A model generated the notes under the pieces. The model saw only the letters and a program-made list of their open reading frames with translations, did no database searches and was not told where the DNA came from. 64,000 nucleotides of DNA from Antilocapra americana (lineage: Eukaryota > Chordata > Mammalia > Artiodactyla > Antilocapridae), in contig ML664159.1 of the NCBI GenBank assembly GCA_007570785.1, forward strand, positions 1,817,610 through 1,881,609, given 5' to 3'. The number at the start of each line of letters is the position of its first letter. Positions within the stretch are counted from its first letter, which is position 1. A program made the translations under genes and the position numbers. This document shows positions 34,001 to 49,000 of the stretch, piece after piece.

Positions 34001-37000
34001 AGTAGCACATTCCAGCTTTGATCTGGTGTTTGAGTTGGCCTTTCTGTCTTGCTCTCTTTAGAGATATTATTCTATTCCTTATTTCCTTTTTTACTTTTAG
34101 TAACTTTGTATTGGATTTAAATTCTATGCTTATTGTTTTTCTTCCATTCTAATTTAACTTCTTACAGTTTAATTTTAAAAATTTTAATTTTATATTGGGG
34201 TATAGGTGATTAACAATGTTGTGTTAGTATCAGGTGTGTTTCTTGCTTTTTTTTGATCACCTGCATGCCTTGTGGTAATCTTAGTTCCCAGACCAGGGAT
34301 TGAACTTGTGCCCCTTGCAGTGGAAGCACAGAATTCTAACCTGTGGACCAAGAGGAAGTCCCAGCATTTCTTTTTGCATTTGAGACTACCTTCTAAACTT
34401 TCAGATACCTTCTACAACTTGATAGAGCTCCTTCTTTTGTTAAAATTATGGCTGTTTGTTTTCTGAGCATTCCTGGCAGGGATTCTCCCCCTGCTTTATC
34501 TGACCTTTCTGTTTTTCTTGGGGCTTCCCTGGTGAGTGGCTCAGATGGTAAAGAATCTGCTTGCAATGCAAGAGACCCAGGTTCGATCCCTGGGTCAGGA
34601 AGATCCCCTGGAGAAGGAAATGGCAACCCAAGTAGTCTTGCCTGGAGAATTCCATGCACAGAGGAACCTGGTGAGCTACAGTCCATGGCTTCACAAAAGA
34701 GTTTTCCACGACTGAGCGACTAACAGTTAGAGCGCTTTTGTTTTCCTTATCTTGCTTAATTATGATTCTAATCCCAGCAGTTGCTCTTTGTCCAGCATGA
34801 GCTCTGACTTAGAAGGGAGTCCAGGTCTGTCAGTTTCAAAGCTTCATGGAAATTAAAAACGTTCTGTCCTGGAGGCCTTACCCTACTTTCTCTGTCTCTG
34901 CACCTTTGGAGTGGCTATCCCTCTTCCCACCGCAGCTGGGGTTCTTAAATTGGCTCCCTGATTTTTTTTTAGCTTGTACTTGTTGGCTATTTTGGCTTTT
35001 TCTTGTTTTCTTTAATAAGTCCTAGTGCTTCCCTCACACCAGGGATTGTGGCTGTGGTAGTTCATTCTCACTAGATTGTATTTTGGGGATCTTGGGGGAA
35101 TAACTTGGTATTTAGTTATATATGTCATCGGTTTTGGCTTTGCTGTCTGGTTGGTCAGTGGTATGTGGAGCTTCAGGAAGATCCAAAAATGATGCTATCT
35201 CAGAATTTGCAAGATTCTTTTGCCTTATTCTAGAATAGGGTACTGAATATGATTTAGTTTTTACTTAATTTTGTTTTCTTACTGTCTTAAAACATGAATA
35301 TTACTTTATTATGATGACTTCAGGTGACTTGTGAAGGGTAGCCTTTGTATTTACTTTTAAATCAGTTTTTAAAATAGATACAGTAGGTTTTTTTCTGTCT
35401 CCTGATGTTGAATTTTGCTTGTCTCTACTATTGATGTGATTAATGAGCTGTTTTTCTCTTTAGGGTGCTTCTTCTAATCGCTGGAATGTTTGGGAGCTTA
35501 ATGATCAAACTGTAACTCTGTGTGAAGTAAGAATAAATAGATTCAGGGTTTTCGGGGAAAGGAACTTTCTTATCACCGGTTACCTTTTGCTTTTCCCTGA
35601 GTTGTTGAAAGTTTATGCTAGATAGGCAAGGTGATAGCTGAGGTAGAGAAGTGAGGTAAAGTTCGTTGTTTGCTCAGTGATCTCTGATGTCATTTGACTG
35701 AACAGTTTTAAAACATGCTAAGTAAGCACTATACATTTTTATTAAAAACCCACTTATTTAAGAAAAACTTGGTTAATTTAAATAAGTAGAAGTCCTTACT
35801 ATGTGGTAGTAAAAATGGACTTACAAGGTAAAACCATGCAAAGCAGTCTTGTAATCAATGGGAAAATTGTGATGGTTTCCTTATGTTTTAAAAATTTTTG
35901 TTGGAATATTAACTTACTGTTATTACTATAAAGAATAAGGATGTATAATATAAAGAAATAGTGAAATTAACATTTAGTATAACTTAAAATATTGGAAACA
36001 TTGAGAATTGTTTTATTTTTAAGCTACTCTTGATAAATTTTGTACACAGTGCTTCCCTTCGCAGCTTTCCTGTGCTTTGATGGCTTTCAACATTTTATCC
36101 TTTGCACTTGAATGTCATGAAATATCTCCAAGAGTTTGTTGTATTTTAAAATATTTGAAATGTTTTCTTGGAGTCACTTCCACTGGAACATTGTCATTCT
36201 TGTTACAGCCACTTTCCTTGTTGATCATTTTGCCTTCACTAAACTCCTCTGCAGCAGTGTCACCTTTACCAGCGCCAGCTACTTCTTCTCTAACTCCATG
36301 TACATTGGACTTGAAGTTCATTTCAGCATATCACTTTTCATTTCTTTGCTGTACTGTCATTCTTTACTGGTTAGACTGCCATTTGAATGTGTGTAGAATG
36401 GCATGTGGATTTGTCTCTGGGCAACAAGGGGATGGCACAGTGGCACACTCAGCTACTTGTTGTGCAGTGACGAGTCGCCAGTACACTTTGAAAGAGGGTA
36501 CATGATTGGCTACTGATTATGATGTTCATCTGCTGTTTATGTGACGATTTGTGGACGGAGGAGCAAAGTTTGTACTTTATGTAATAGTTAATATGTTAGC
36601 AGAAATTGGAGCCATGGTGTTGGGGACTGTTTTTCGTTAACTAAAAGTGTGGAAAGTGTGTTAGTTGTTTAGTCATGTCTGACTCTTTGCAACCCATGGA
36701 CTGTGTGTAGCCTGCCAGGCTCCTCTGTCCATGGAATTCTTCAGGCAAGAATACTAGAGTGATTTGCTATGCCCTCCCCCAGGGGATCTTCCCAACCCAG
36801 GGATCAAGCCCAGGTCTCCCACATTGCAGGCAGATTCTTTACTATCTGAGCCACCAGGGAAGCCTTTGATTAACTAAACCCTGGTGTAAAACATGGAATG
36901 AAATTCTTACACAACAGAATCATGCAAAGTGAGGACTCTGTCTTTAATACGAATATCCGGTTGTACTTGGATTTGGTGACAATTGTGAAGGTGATAATGG

Positions 37001-40000
37001 AACTAATCCGAGACGTTTATATAGTAACATGATAGTCTTTTAAAAATACTTTATTTAAAAAAAGTTAAAAATATTTTTTTTGATAAATTCCTTAAGAGGG
37101 GAATGTGTGTGTGTATCTCTGTGTATGTATACTAAGGGTAAAGATTTGAAAGGAGAAAGTTTTAGCATTTGTTGCATTAATATATTCTATAAACTTCTGT
37201 TTTCTGTGATCTGATTATTCTACATTGCTCAGTGTTACGATTACAACCTTCATTTCACGATCTGAGGGATTCTTTCTGGCCTGTGTTTGGGTCCCTCTCA
37301 CAGGTCCTCCTCCATAGATGGCTGTGATTGTTGCTTGTTTTCATTACTGCTCTGAAGTGTTAGTGGTGTTGTGAGGCCTGCATTTATTTATTCACATAAA
37401 TGGAGAGGGAAGAGGGATGAAAGGATTAAAAAACATGCCTCCAGGGCTCAGCTTAAGTATTTTTTACTGTACAGATTTTACAACTGGAGGGGGGAAAACT
37501 ACGACATACATATGAACATACTGAAGAGCATGAAGAAAAATTTTAAATCACCTACCGTAGTTCCATTTCTCAGATATTGCCTCTATTAGTATCTAGGTGT
37601 ATATCTGTTTATACATTTCTTCTCCATATACTCTTGCATTTTTACCCAAAATGTTTTAAATGTTTTTCATATTCTTTATGCTTCCAAGTGGATTTTCAAG
37701 ACACATACACATTTTAAAGCTTTTTCTTATGTAAAAATGTGTGAAACAGAATAGAGACTAAAGTGAACACAGTACATGTATCACCCAACTTTAGTGATTT
37801 CAGTTCCTAGGCAATCTTATTTCATCCATACCCACCTAACTCTTGCATTATTTTGAAGTCAGTTCCAGGTAAATATTTTAGTACGCTCCAGATAACTGTT
37901 TCAGCACATAGAGTTAAATTTTTTTTGCCAAGTTGTTCTCCAGAAAAGTGTTCTCCATGTATATTTGTCAGAGCTAAGATTGTGTGTGTTAGTTGCTCAG
38001 TCCTGTCCGACTCTTTGCAACTCCACGGACGGTAGCGTGCTAGGCTTCTCTGTCTGTGGGATTCTCCAGGCAAGAATACTGGAGCCGATTGCCGTTTTCT
38101 TCACCAGAGAATCTTCCCAACTCAGGGATCGAACCTGGGTCTCCTGCACTGCAGGCAGATTCTTTACCTTTTGAGCTACAGGGGAGTCTGAGATAATATT
38201 AAAACACATTAAAAAATTTAGTGTTGTTGGTCAGACACATGTCTATGTGTAATTTTCCTCAGGTAATATAAAAAAATTCTAATAAAGTTCGTTTGGGTAG
38301 TCTTATATACTCTGGCAGGAAACTTTTGATTCTCATCAGTATGTCCCTCATAGGAATGCTGTGACAGTTAGAGAGGATGATCATATAATTCACCGCCCAG
38401 ACTGAGACACGTTTGAAACTTGACAGAGACGCTGTTAGTAATAATGCCAGCGTAAGAGACTCGCATAGACCTGTGCAGTGTTTCGCCACAGCTGGACCGT
38501 ATGCTTACCTAGGTACTAGATAATGTGTGTAAGATGGAGTAAACATGAAGTGACTGTATCATGTAGTCAGTAGATGGTAGCTTTTGTTTATGCCTGTGTG
38601 TGAATATGTATAAAAGTCTTTCCTTTAAAAGAAGTGTTTTGAATTAGCAATTCAAAATCCTAAGTTAACAGTTTGTGTTTCTGCGTGGTTTTGGAGCTGA
38701 CAGTGACCATAGTTCTTAAAAAAAAGAACCTCTGATTTTTATAATTAGGAAGACATTTGTGTTAATATTTGCAGCTGGAAAATGCCGGAGGAGACCTTAA
38801 GGATGGCCACCACCACAATGAAGGAGCTGTTGTCATCCTGGATGCGGGTGCTCAGTATGGGAAAGTCATAGACCGAAGAGTGAGGGAACTGTTCGTGCAA
38901 TCTGAAATCTTCCCCTTGGAAACACCAGCATTTGCCATAAAAGAGCAAGGATTCCGGTGAGATTAGATTGCAGGATATTTTATTATTAATTTGTTTGGAC
39001 ACTAAATTTTTTAATGAAAATAAAATGGATTGGTTTTAATACAAGAAATTTCCCATGGCTCTTGACATTAAAAGAAGTTAAAATTAAAGGAAAAGATTAC
39101 ATTAATTTTATCTGCACAGTTTAAGAATTTATCATTTGAATATTGTATGTTTTCTAGCAGGGGTCCCCAACCTTTTGGCCAAGGTCCAGCACCTGTCAGA
39201 TCAGTGGTGGCATTAGATTAGAAATAAAGTGCACAGAATATGATGCATGAGACTTGTCCTGACACCACTCCCATCGATGGAAAACTTGTCTTTCATGAAG
39301 CCACTCCCTGGTGCCAGAAAGGTTGGGGACTGCTGTTGTCTAGGATTTCTGGATCAGACTTTGATCTGGCTCTTATAGTCATTCATTCATCCCAGATGAC
39401 TTGATCAAAGGGGTATATTTTTAATGGTTAGAGAACCTAAACTAGAGAATGCTGTGTGCAGTACGTCTCTTTTGCTTCCTGTCCCAGGAGACTAGTTTCT
39501 AAATTATGAAGACTTCTAATTTAAGGGCTAATTCTGTAACTTGTACTGTTAAAACTAGTCAAAATGACATTCAATTTATATGTAACTTCCTCCTTTAACA
39601 GCTATTTTTGGTTAATGGTGTATCTTTCCTCTTGGAATTAATGTTCGTTTTCTATTGAGTGTTATTCAGAAGCAAGTAACTACAGTTTATATCCTTAATT
39701 AGCTCTCAAGACTTGGTGCTGTATTTCTTCCAAAATACAGTGTGTTTAATTTTTCTTAAAAGCATAATGTTTTTCCATTAGACAAATGGTTACCTTTCAG
39801 AAACTTTATAGATGTGTATACATCATCCTTTGTTTCTTGTTTTTAAAATGGAATGAATTGTGAATCAGAAAAGGCAGGTTTACATTTAACTCTGTTTTAG
39901 TTTTAGGATGCAGATAATTTTATAGTAAGAAGGAACACTTTGAGTTTATCTTATTCAACTGTCTTGATTTGCCAGTGAGAACCAATTTTAAGGGAATTAA

Positions 40001-43000
40001 AACTGTAAGAAATCTGGATGGCTCTCTGTCAAATCCAAGCTCCATCATTCCCCAAACCCAAAGCAAACAGACAAAAATTCCCAGCAAACTAATTGAGACC
40101 AAATGTTGTGGAATAGGGTAACTGATATTGACAATAGAAGTTTAACTGATTTTCTTGTCATCTGATTACCTGATCAAAAACAATTTCTAGGTCCTGCTTA
40201 CACCAACAGCTTCTTCTCTCTGTAGGAGAACAGGAACTATAGCACTGTTGCTTTTATTACTATGATCCTTTCTGCTGAGATAGCCATTTGATCACCCTTT
40301 TTCTAGAATAAATTTTAGGTTTATGACTTGAAAGACATCTTAACCTACCTGTTCTTAGAAGCTTGATCTGCTTGATACATAAACTGGTATCTGGAATGCC
40401 TTGAGACTTACTGGGCCTTGTAATTGCAAGTTGTTTCAAAATAATAGCAGGGTAGAAATAGAAAACTCAGAAAGAGTGATTAGCTCTTCTCAGGCTTATT
40501 GAGATAAGAATTTTCATAATTGGCTTAAGTGCTGCTTGAGTTTTATCCTTGACTAAGTCCATTGCTTTTTCTTTTTAATAGTATTAAGAATCTTATAGCA
40601 GATTAATGAGGGATGCTGGGCAGTCTCATGGTGGTTATCATTTATAAAACTAAATATAACATACTGAAATTCTAGAGATCTTGGTTATTGAATATATTTT
40701 ACAGAGTTTTAGCTTCTACATTTTTAAGGAGCTAGGTTACATATCTACCCTTAGGGTTAGCCCCATTCTCCTTTAAAATTGTTATCTTAAAGGGATGTCA
40801 CATTTATCATCTTGAGTAAGTAGATTGTCTTCAGTCTCTTTGCAAGAGATAAGCTAACAAACATAATGTATACTAAGATTCATGTTACCAGTATAAAATT
40901 CAAGGAGTAGGGCTTTTGTGCTCACTCAGATTATTATATATTTTTAAAAAAATACATTATCTTGTTGAGTAATTTCCATGATTTATATTACTTTTTTGGA
41001 TGTATTACGAGTCTGTCATTTTAGTTTATGTTTTTATATAGGAGGCAGCCATTAATTATAAAGTGGATTGTTATCCAGATTTGTTTGTAAGTAGATTTTG
41101 GTTACATCTTGGAATGCGTTTTCCTTTAGAAATATGGACTTCCCAAGTGACTCAGTGGTAAAGAATCCACCTGCCAATGTAGGAGACTTGGATTTGATCC
41201 CTGAGTTGGGAAGATCCTCTGGAGAAGGAAATGGCAACCCATTCCAGTATTCTTGACTGGGAAATCCCATGGACAGAGGAACCTGGCAGGCTACAGTCCA
41301 TTGGCCAGGCCACAAAAGAGTCCAACATGACGCAGTGACTAAGCAACAACAACATGCTTGAGTTGTATAAGTGGGCGTGTGGGACAAACTAAGAGAGCCT
41401 AAGTAATCTGGAAGTGCAAGTCTTTCTGTGATTTCAGTTATTTGTAGCCATGTTAGAGTGAAAGTCCAATGTTAGCAGATTTTTTTCCTTTGTTTTTCTA
41501 AAGAAAATATAGAAATCTGAATTTTTATGTAAAAATCATAATAGTAAAGTGTTCCAAAATTTTTTGATTGAATGCTGAGGACCAAAGTTACCTGTGTCAG
41601 AAGCCAGCCTCATTTTTCAGCTTTCTTAATACAAGTAGTCTGTTCCCAAATTAACCCACGGAATGCTCTATAAATTCTAATTTATAGAATACTGACTTGG
41701 GTTCTGAGAGCAGGGCATATGAGGCAGGTCATGTTAGCTCCTACTTCTGGATCTCGGGTAAAATTGTTGGGAATATTGGACAGGTTTTAAACAGGCAAAA
41801 TTAGGTAATTTTTCACATTTTCTGATATTCGTTATTTTAGAGTACTTTGCTCTACATAATCCAGGGCCTTCATAATACTTTCACTTGTCCTACTGTGTGG
41901 ACTGCGCTACCCCTTACCTCTCAGAAGACGTGTATTTCACCTTCTGCCTTTAGAATTCTCATTTACTTCCTCCACTGATGAGGAAAACAAAACAAGTTCA
42001 GACTTACCTTCATAGATTGAGACATTGGTTTTATATATTTGGAAGTTTGTGCTTATTAACAAGTGACTGTTGAATTGGGCAGCTTTCTCATATTGCAATA
42101 AAATAGAGTAAAAATAATCTGTGTATGGGATTTGTTGTCCGTCCAGTGCTTGGGACTTCCACTGCAGGGTGTATGGAGCATGGATTTGATCTCTGATTGG
42201 GGAGCTAACATCCTGCATGTTGCACAGTCCAAAAAAAAAAAAAAAATTAAGCTGTGTAGGAGACTATTAATTAGCTGTGATAGAATCTGGATCTGCTGTG
42301 GTATACCGAAAACATTAACAAAATCTGAGTCTGTATTGAGTCCCCTCAAGCAAGAGAGGGCATAGACCTTGTATAAAAATTAACAGAGATTCTTCATTAC
42401 TGTCTTCTTTAAATCCACAGTGCTATTATCATCTCTGGAGGGCCTAATTCTGTGTATGCAGAAGATGCTCCCTGGTTTGATCCAGCAATATTCACTATTG
42501 GCAAGCCTATTCTTGGAATTTGCTATGGCATGCAGGTACACATCTATGAATTTGCCTTAAAAGCTAATTTATTCTGCTTGTGACTCGTACTGTTTTAGTG
42601 TTTTCTGTCTTTAGAGCATTTAGGATGTTTAGTTGTATCAGAGGATTTGTTCATATTACAACTGTTAATGAATTGCCACACTAGTATGGTAAAATTGATT
42701 TGAGTGGGGATTTTTGAAAGAGCAACTATATGTATTACTGCTTACAACAAAACCCTGTCCATTATAAAAAAAAAAACAATAAAAAAAGGTAGGCATTTAA
42801 ATATACATGAAAGTTGAAGAAATAGTTCAGAAAGAGCCCCTTTATACATTTACTCAATTCCCTAATTATAACATTTTTAACCATTTTGAGTAATTTGCAA
42901 ACATGCGTTCTGTTACTTGTTGTTTTCTAAGTACTAGAATTCTGTCCTACATAACCACAGTATGGTTATCAAAATCAGGACATTAACATTGACTTGGTAT

Positions 43001-46000
43001 TCACATCTGATCCACAGACTCATTAATGTCTCTTAAAAGTCATGAATTCAATCTAGACCATGTGTTGTTGTATTTAGTTGTCATGTCTCTTTACATTGTT
43101 TTAGTTTGGAATCATTCCTCAATCTTTCCTTCTCTTTCATGACCTTGCCAATTAAAAAAAAAAAGTACATTCCAGTTACCTTGTAGAATAGTCTTCAATT
43201 TTGGTTTGTTTGATGTTTCCTCTTTGTTAGATTCAGGTTATGTGTTTTTGGCAGGAATAGCACAGGAGTAATGCTGTGCTCGTGCTTCCCTGGTGGCTCA
43301 GTGGGAAAGAATCCCCTGCATTGCAGGAGAAACGGGTTCGATCCCTGGGTTGGGAAGATCCCCTAGAGAAGCAAGTGGCAACCCACTCCAGTATTCTTGC
43401 CTGGGAAGGCCCACGGACAGAGGAGCCTGGCGTGCTGCAGTCCATGGGGTTGCAAAAGAGTCATATATGACTTTGCAACTAAACAACAGCAAACGCTGTG
43501 CTCTTCTCAGCATCTCATCAGAAGGCAGATGATGTCAATTAATACTGTGATAGGTGGTGTTCCTTTAGAGTATTTGGTTAAGATGGTGTCTGCCAAATGT
43601 CTTCACTGTAATGTTAATTACGTATATGTAGGGTAGTGGCCAAGATGGTGGAATAGGAAAACCCTGAGCCTCACCTTCTCTCTTGGGCACAGGGATCCTA
43701 TGCCAGGAAAATGAGCGCCCAGAATATTTGGCTTTGAAGGCCAGTGCAACTTACTTTTGGGAGAGACAAAGGGTTGTGGGAAATAGCGATTCCTTTCTTA
43801 AAGGGCACCCACAAAATCTTACATGCTCCAAGACCCAGAGCAGATGCAGTAATTTGAAAGGAGATGGGGTCAGACTCATCTGCTGATCTTATAGAGAGTC
43901 TTCTGCAGAGGCAGGAGGCAACTGGAGCTCACCCTAGGAACATAGATGTTTGTGGCAGCCATTTTGGGAAGCTCATTCTACTATGAAGACACTGTGCTGG
44001 TGCCGTTCTGGGATCCTCCTCATTTTAGCAAGTGAGCAAAACAGTGAACTGTCTTTTTTTTTTTAAACAATCTGATTGAAACCTGTGTACTGATATGAAT
44101 AATGCTCAGAGGGAATCTGTTAAAAAGTTAGAAAGTGAACAGACCAATATATTTTCTTCTAGTGATCTCTGGAGCTTTCAGTAAAGGAAGCAAATATAAA
44201 TCAGTGTTCATGTAAGAATGTGAATACTTTTATTTCTATTCTTAATACAAGAGCAGAATGTTAGAAATTGCTGGTCTGCAAAACAGCTTTAGTTGATTTT
44301 GTTTCTTTCTAATTGTTACTATTTTCCATTATAACAAAGAAGAGTCTCACAGGATATTTTTTTAGGACGCACTTAGAGTGAAATAGGTGTGAAATATGCT
44401 CCTTTAATATAAAATGATGGTGGCTACTTGTCCATTTTGCCAGTACCCCTTATAATTGTAAGGCCACATTTTCTGCCATTCAGGGTGGATCTTGTGGTAA
44501 CCAGAGCCAGGTCTGCTTGTGTTATTTGCCTACTGCTATCATAGGAGAATAATGGAATAGACTGATCTTGTTCCTTTGGGCGAAAATTATCTTTCTATAA
44601 AATACTGATATAAATAATATCTCGTCGCTAATACGCTGTTTGTAAAGGACTAATACTTCCTAGTGACTCTTAGTTGGGTAATGTTAGCACCAAAGGCCTC
44701 CCTCTAGTATATACCTTTGCTCCCTCCATGGCAGCCTGAAATTTTATGTACTGTCTTTTCCCATTAACTCTTGAGTCTTACTGATTGCTTCCTGGTAATT
44801 CTTTGCTTTGGAAGAAAAAAGTCTGTTCTGCTCCTTGCTGTGTTTATTTCTATTATGGTTTATCCATCACTCAGCATAAGAAATAGAATATTAGTAGAAC
44901 TTTTGAAACTCTCTTTGTACTTTTTTCCAATCCATGTTGTTCTCTCTTCCAGCAAGAGGTAAGTAACACTTTTACTGAATTGTTATTCATTCCCTTTCTT
45001 TACTTTATTTTAGATAATATATTATCTAGTTTTCTCTATTGATCTTCATATAAGTGAAATCATGCTTTGTGTAGTTTAATTTTTGGTTTTGAAAGTCACT
45101 AATTTTAAGTTATTTTCACTACTGAAATTATTCTTTGAATGTAGTGATATATTCAAGTGTATCGCAGATTAGTGATAACATTCAACTGTTAGCACTGCTG
45201 ATCTTTTCCCAAGTTTTTGCAATTACAGATGCTGCCATGAATATTTTTGGACTTTGGTACTATACATACACAAACTTTTCTCTAAGCTAACCATTAATTG
45301 AAATGCTGAATCTCAGCTTCACTAAGAAATATTTGCCACCCCTGTATACCTTCCCACAGCAGTATGTAAAAATTCCTTTTGCTCTATATCCCTGCAGGTC
45401 TTGACAAGGTTAGATTTTTTTTCCCCCCCTAGCTGAAAAGATGTTAAATGACATGTTGTAGTCTTAACGGTCATTTTCCTTACTTTAAGATTCATGGATT
45501 TATTTGCCGTTAGTCATTAGTGTCTGGTTTGCTGTAAAAGATGAGTCATGATTTTTGCACATTTTTTGTTGAATTTTTGAAATTGTTTTTATATATGCTA
45601 GATGCCAAACTTTTGCCAATTATGTATATTGTATATACCTTCTAGATTCTGACTTTTGTCTTCACTATAGTTTCATTTTTTTAAAGAAACATCTTTATTA
45701 CAAGCATTTGGTTTTCTTATATACTCCCACACAGGTTTTAAATTTTTTGTTGGGAGAATTTCCTTTCATTTCCCCCTCCCAAATCTAAGATTTATTTTGA
45801 AACCTTGACATACAAGACATACAAAGGGGAGCTGACCCAATTGGAGAGGTAGACCTGGTAAACCTACGGGGCTTTTGTTGTTTTTTGAGGCATTTAGGAC
45901 CTCGAGGTTATCACGAATCCAAAGCGAAAGCCATTTCCTTAAGTCAAAATAAAATATTAAAATTTTAACCAAGTAGAGTGTTCTGCTGTATATAAAGTTA

Positions 46001-49000
46001 TTCCCTCCCCTCTCCGCCACACACACACATACACACACACACACACACTTAGCTGATCTTTCAGTTCCTTGTATTTTCACTTTTATCTAGCATACATACA
46101 TACATAAGTCAGGAGTCAAGAATAAACATGAAAGCCTTCTGAACAGATGAGATCTCTCTAAATTTTGTTGTAAGCCTTTGGCTTTATAAAAGCCTTTAAT
46201 TTAGATTTTGTGGAGTTTTAAATTGTGTTGTGTGCCAACAGCTTTGGTCAGCTTGATCATTCAACTGTCTTCTAATTAAGAACTGGAAATTTAGAGGAGG
46301 CAGAGGGTACACAAGGTTTATTTGGTGTATAGAGGAAAACATTCCTTTTTTCCTTCAGCAAATTTGAATGACTGCTCTGGGCCACATATTTACATAGGCC
46401 GCTGGTACTGTGAACAGACCTAAAGACATGGTGGGGAGAGAACATGGTCTGCATTGCTAATCACACTAGCTTGAATGACCTGAGTAGAGAATAATGGGAA
46501 ATATGAGAGGTGGGGTTAGATAGAGGCAGTGCGTTGAAAAGTCTTTGTTCAGTATAAGGGACTTGGACTTTATCCTGTAGACAGGGGGTCAGCAAATTAC
46601 AGCCTGCTGCTAAAGCTGGCCACTGCCTGTTTTTTGTATAACCAGCAAGCTAAGAATGGTTTTATGATTTTAAAATGATTTTTATGGTTGGAGTTAAAAA
46701 ACATTTTTAAAAAAGAATTGTATGTTGTGACATGTAAAAATGAAATGAAATTCAGATTTCATTGTCCATAAATAAAGTTTATTGGAACACCATCATATCC
46801 ATTCCTTTAAATAACTGTGGTTGCTTCTGTGCTTCAACAATAACAATTGAATAGTTGGTTCAGAAACAATAGGGCCTACAAACACTAAAATACTCATTCT
46901 CTGGTCCTTTACAGGAAAAATTTGCTAACCCAAATATAGATGATAGCCATTAATAATTTAATCATGGACTAACACAATCGTATTTATATTTTAGTAGCTG
47001 ACATTCATAGATCTCTGGAAGATGGGCACGGCTAGAGGCAAGGGGACTGATTAGACTGCAGCAGTGTTTCCTGAACTGTGTGTTTGTTAAGATGCTGCAG
47101 AAAGTGTTTTACGTATGAGTCTAGTTTTTGAAGTTCTGGGTTAAACAGGGGGTTAGGAGGTGTATTTTTATATATATATATATTTAATTGCTGGACTTAA
47201 TGCAAACCTTTATTGCAGGAAGCTTTATAGTGAATGTCTAACAGGAGAATGTAGAGGGCAGCATTTGCTGATGTGTATCTGAAGACTATGCCACTGTGCA
47301 TTACAAGAATGAACACATATTTAGCCCTCTGCCTGTTTTTCTGTCGGGTGCAGGGTCCACCTGCATTGTATATTATTGTGGCAGATATCTTATGACACCT
47401 GTTGTGGAGCAGACATAACGAAGATAGGTTGTATTGATTTTATCGATGCAGTTTTAGTGTTCCTAAAAATCCTGTGTGTATCTGTTCGGTGTTGGAAGAG
47501 TTTAGGCATACGTAAATGATGAAGAAGATTGACACAGAAGGGTAAGACTGGAGAGATTACTTAAAAGTCTGTAGGTGGATGGGATTTGAACAAATTAATT
47601 TAAAGACCAGATTATATTGCTTATCCCATCTCCACAGCACAGCCTTCTGTAGACTTTCAGACTGACTGTTCCTTTGGGGCCAAAGATTAAACAGTTTGGA
47701 GGAATTTATAGCCGCTGGTTTTAATACCAACTAGGTACTTTCTAAGTTCAAAGAGTGTTTTAAAATGCTTTAAAAATTAAACTTAGATATTAAAGAAAGC
47801 CTTATCTTTTAAAAAGAAATCTGTTAATTCATTTAACAGATGAATTAAAGTATGCTAAATGGAAAATTTGCTAATGTTTAATAAAAATTAACATCAGGTC
47901 AAATTCCTAGTCTAGTTTTGTTTTGTAACTATTCCTTTTAAGAACTATATAATTATATATAATAATACCAAGCAATTTACAGTTAGCAAACTTCTTTTAT
48001 TTTGGAGGCACAAGCATAACAGCTATCCTAAAAACAAGAAATATAAGTTATTAGTATAAGAAATTGGGTAATTTTATTTTGAATTATATTAACATCAATT
48101 CATTTTCTCCTGGAACAGATGATGAATAAGGTATTTGGAGGTACTGTGCACAAAAAAAGTGTTAGAGAAGATGGAGTCTTCAGTATCAGTGTGGATAACA
48201 CATGCTCCTTATTCAGGTATGATAGATATTTTTATATCTATAAGAATGTTAGAGGAGTGACTTAAAGCTGAGAATGTTAGTCCTCAAAATTGGAGATTCT
48301 GTAATTCTTAGACAAAATTAAGGCCCTGCCAGTGGTCAAAGGTATTGTCATATTTGTTTTTCAGTTGAGTTTCAAGACAGAAGAGGATGGTGGTGATGCT
48401 AATTAGGAATAAGAAAAGCACTTATTGACAGAATTGAAAAGCACTTGTGCAGTCTTAATCCCCTATTTTGGATTGCAGATGGTGATGCCAACATTTGTAG
48501 TTTTCCCTTTTCACTTTTTAGCAGAGCATGATTCTAAATATTAGTCTGACAGATGTGACAAATAGATAATGTTTTAAACTGTCTGCATATGTATACATCT
48601 TCTACCATGTTCTTTCTCTGGGTGCTTAACTAGCTACCCATTTCCTCATTACTAATTATGTATAGCTCTTTTTGTACTGAGCATAATTGTATTTCGTGTA
48701 CTGTCTTTAATATAGTGAATGTATTAATTGATTTTATTGCTGAATGATAATAGTTTAGGTATATTAGCTCTTTTGTATTTAAAGATTGGTGAATGAGCTA
48801 TTCATTAGCTTCCTAGAATCATTCATCTTTCGCTTTACAGAAAACCAGGTGAGTTTTCATTCAGCCTCCTGAAAGACCAGAAAACCTAAATTTTAGTCCC
48901 TTGCTTTCTTTCTTTGGGTTTTCCCATGTTTTGGGTATAGCCTACTTAGGTGGACAGTTGATAGTTACTCACTTACTTTCTTTTGAAATAAACTTCATTT

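Noticed and set aside
38259..38489. Open minus-strand frame just before exon 2
   Set aside because: No family resemblance, no splice or promoter context, and the composition is like the surrounding intron.
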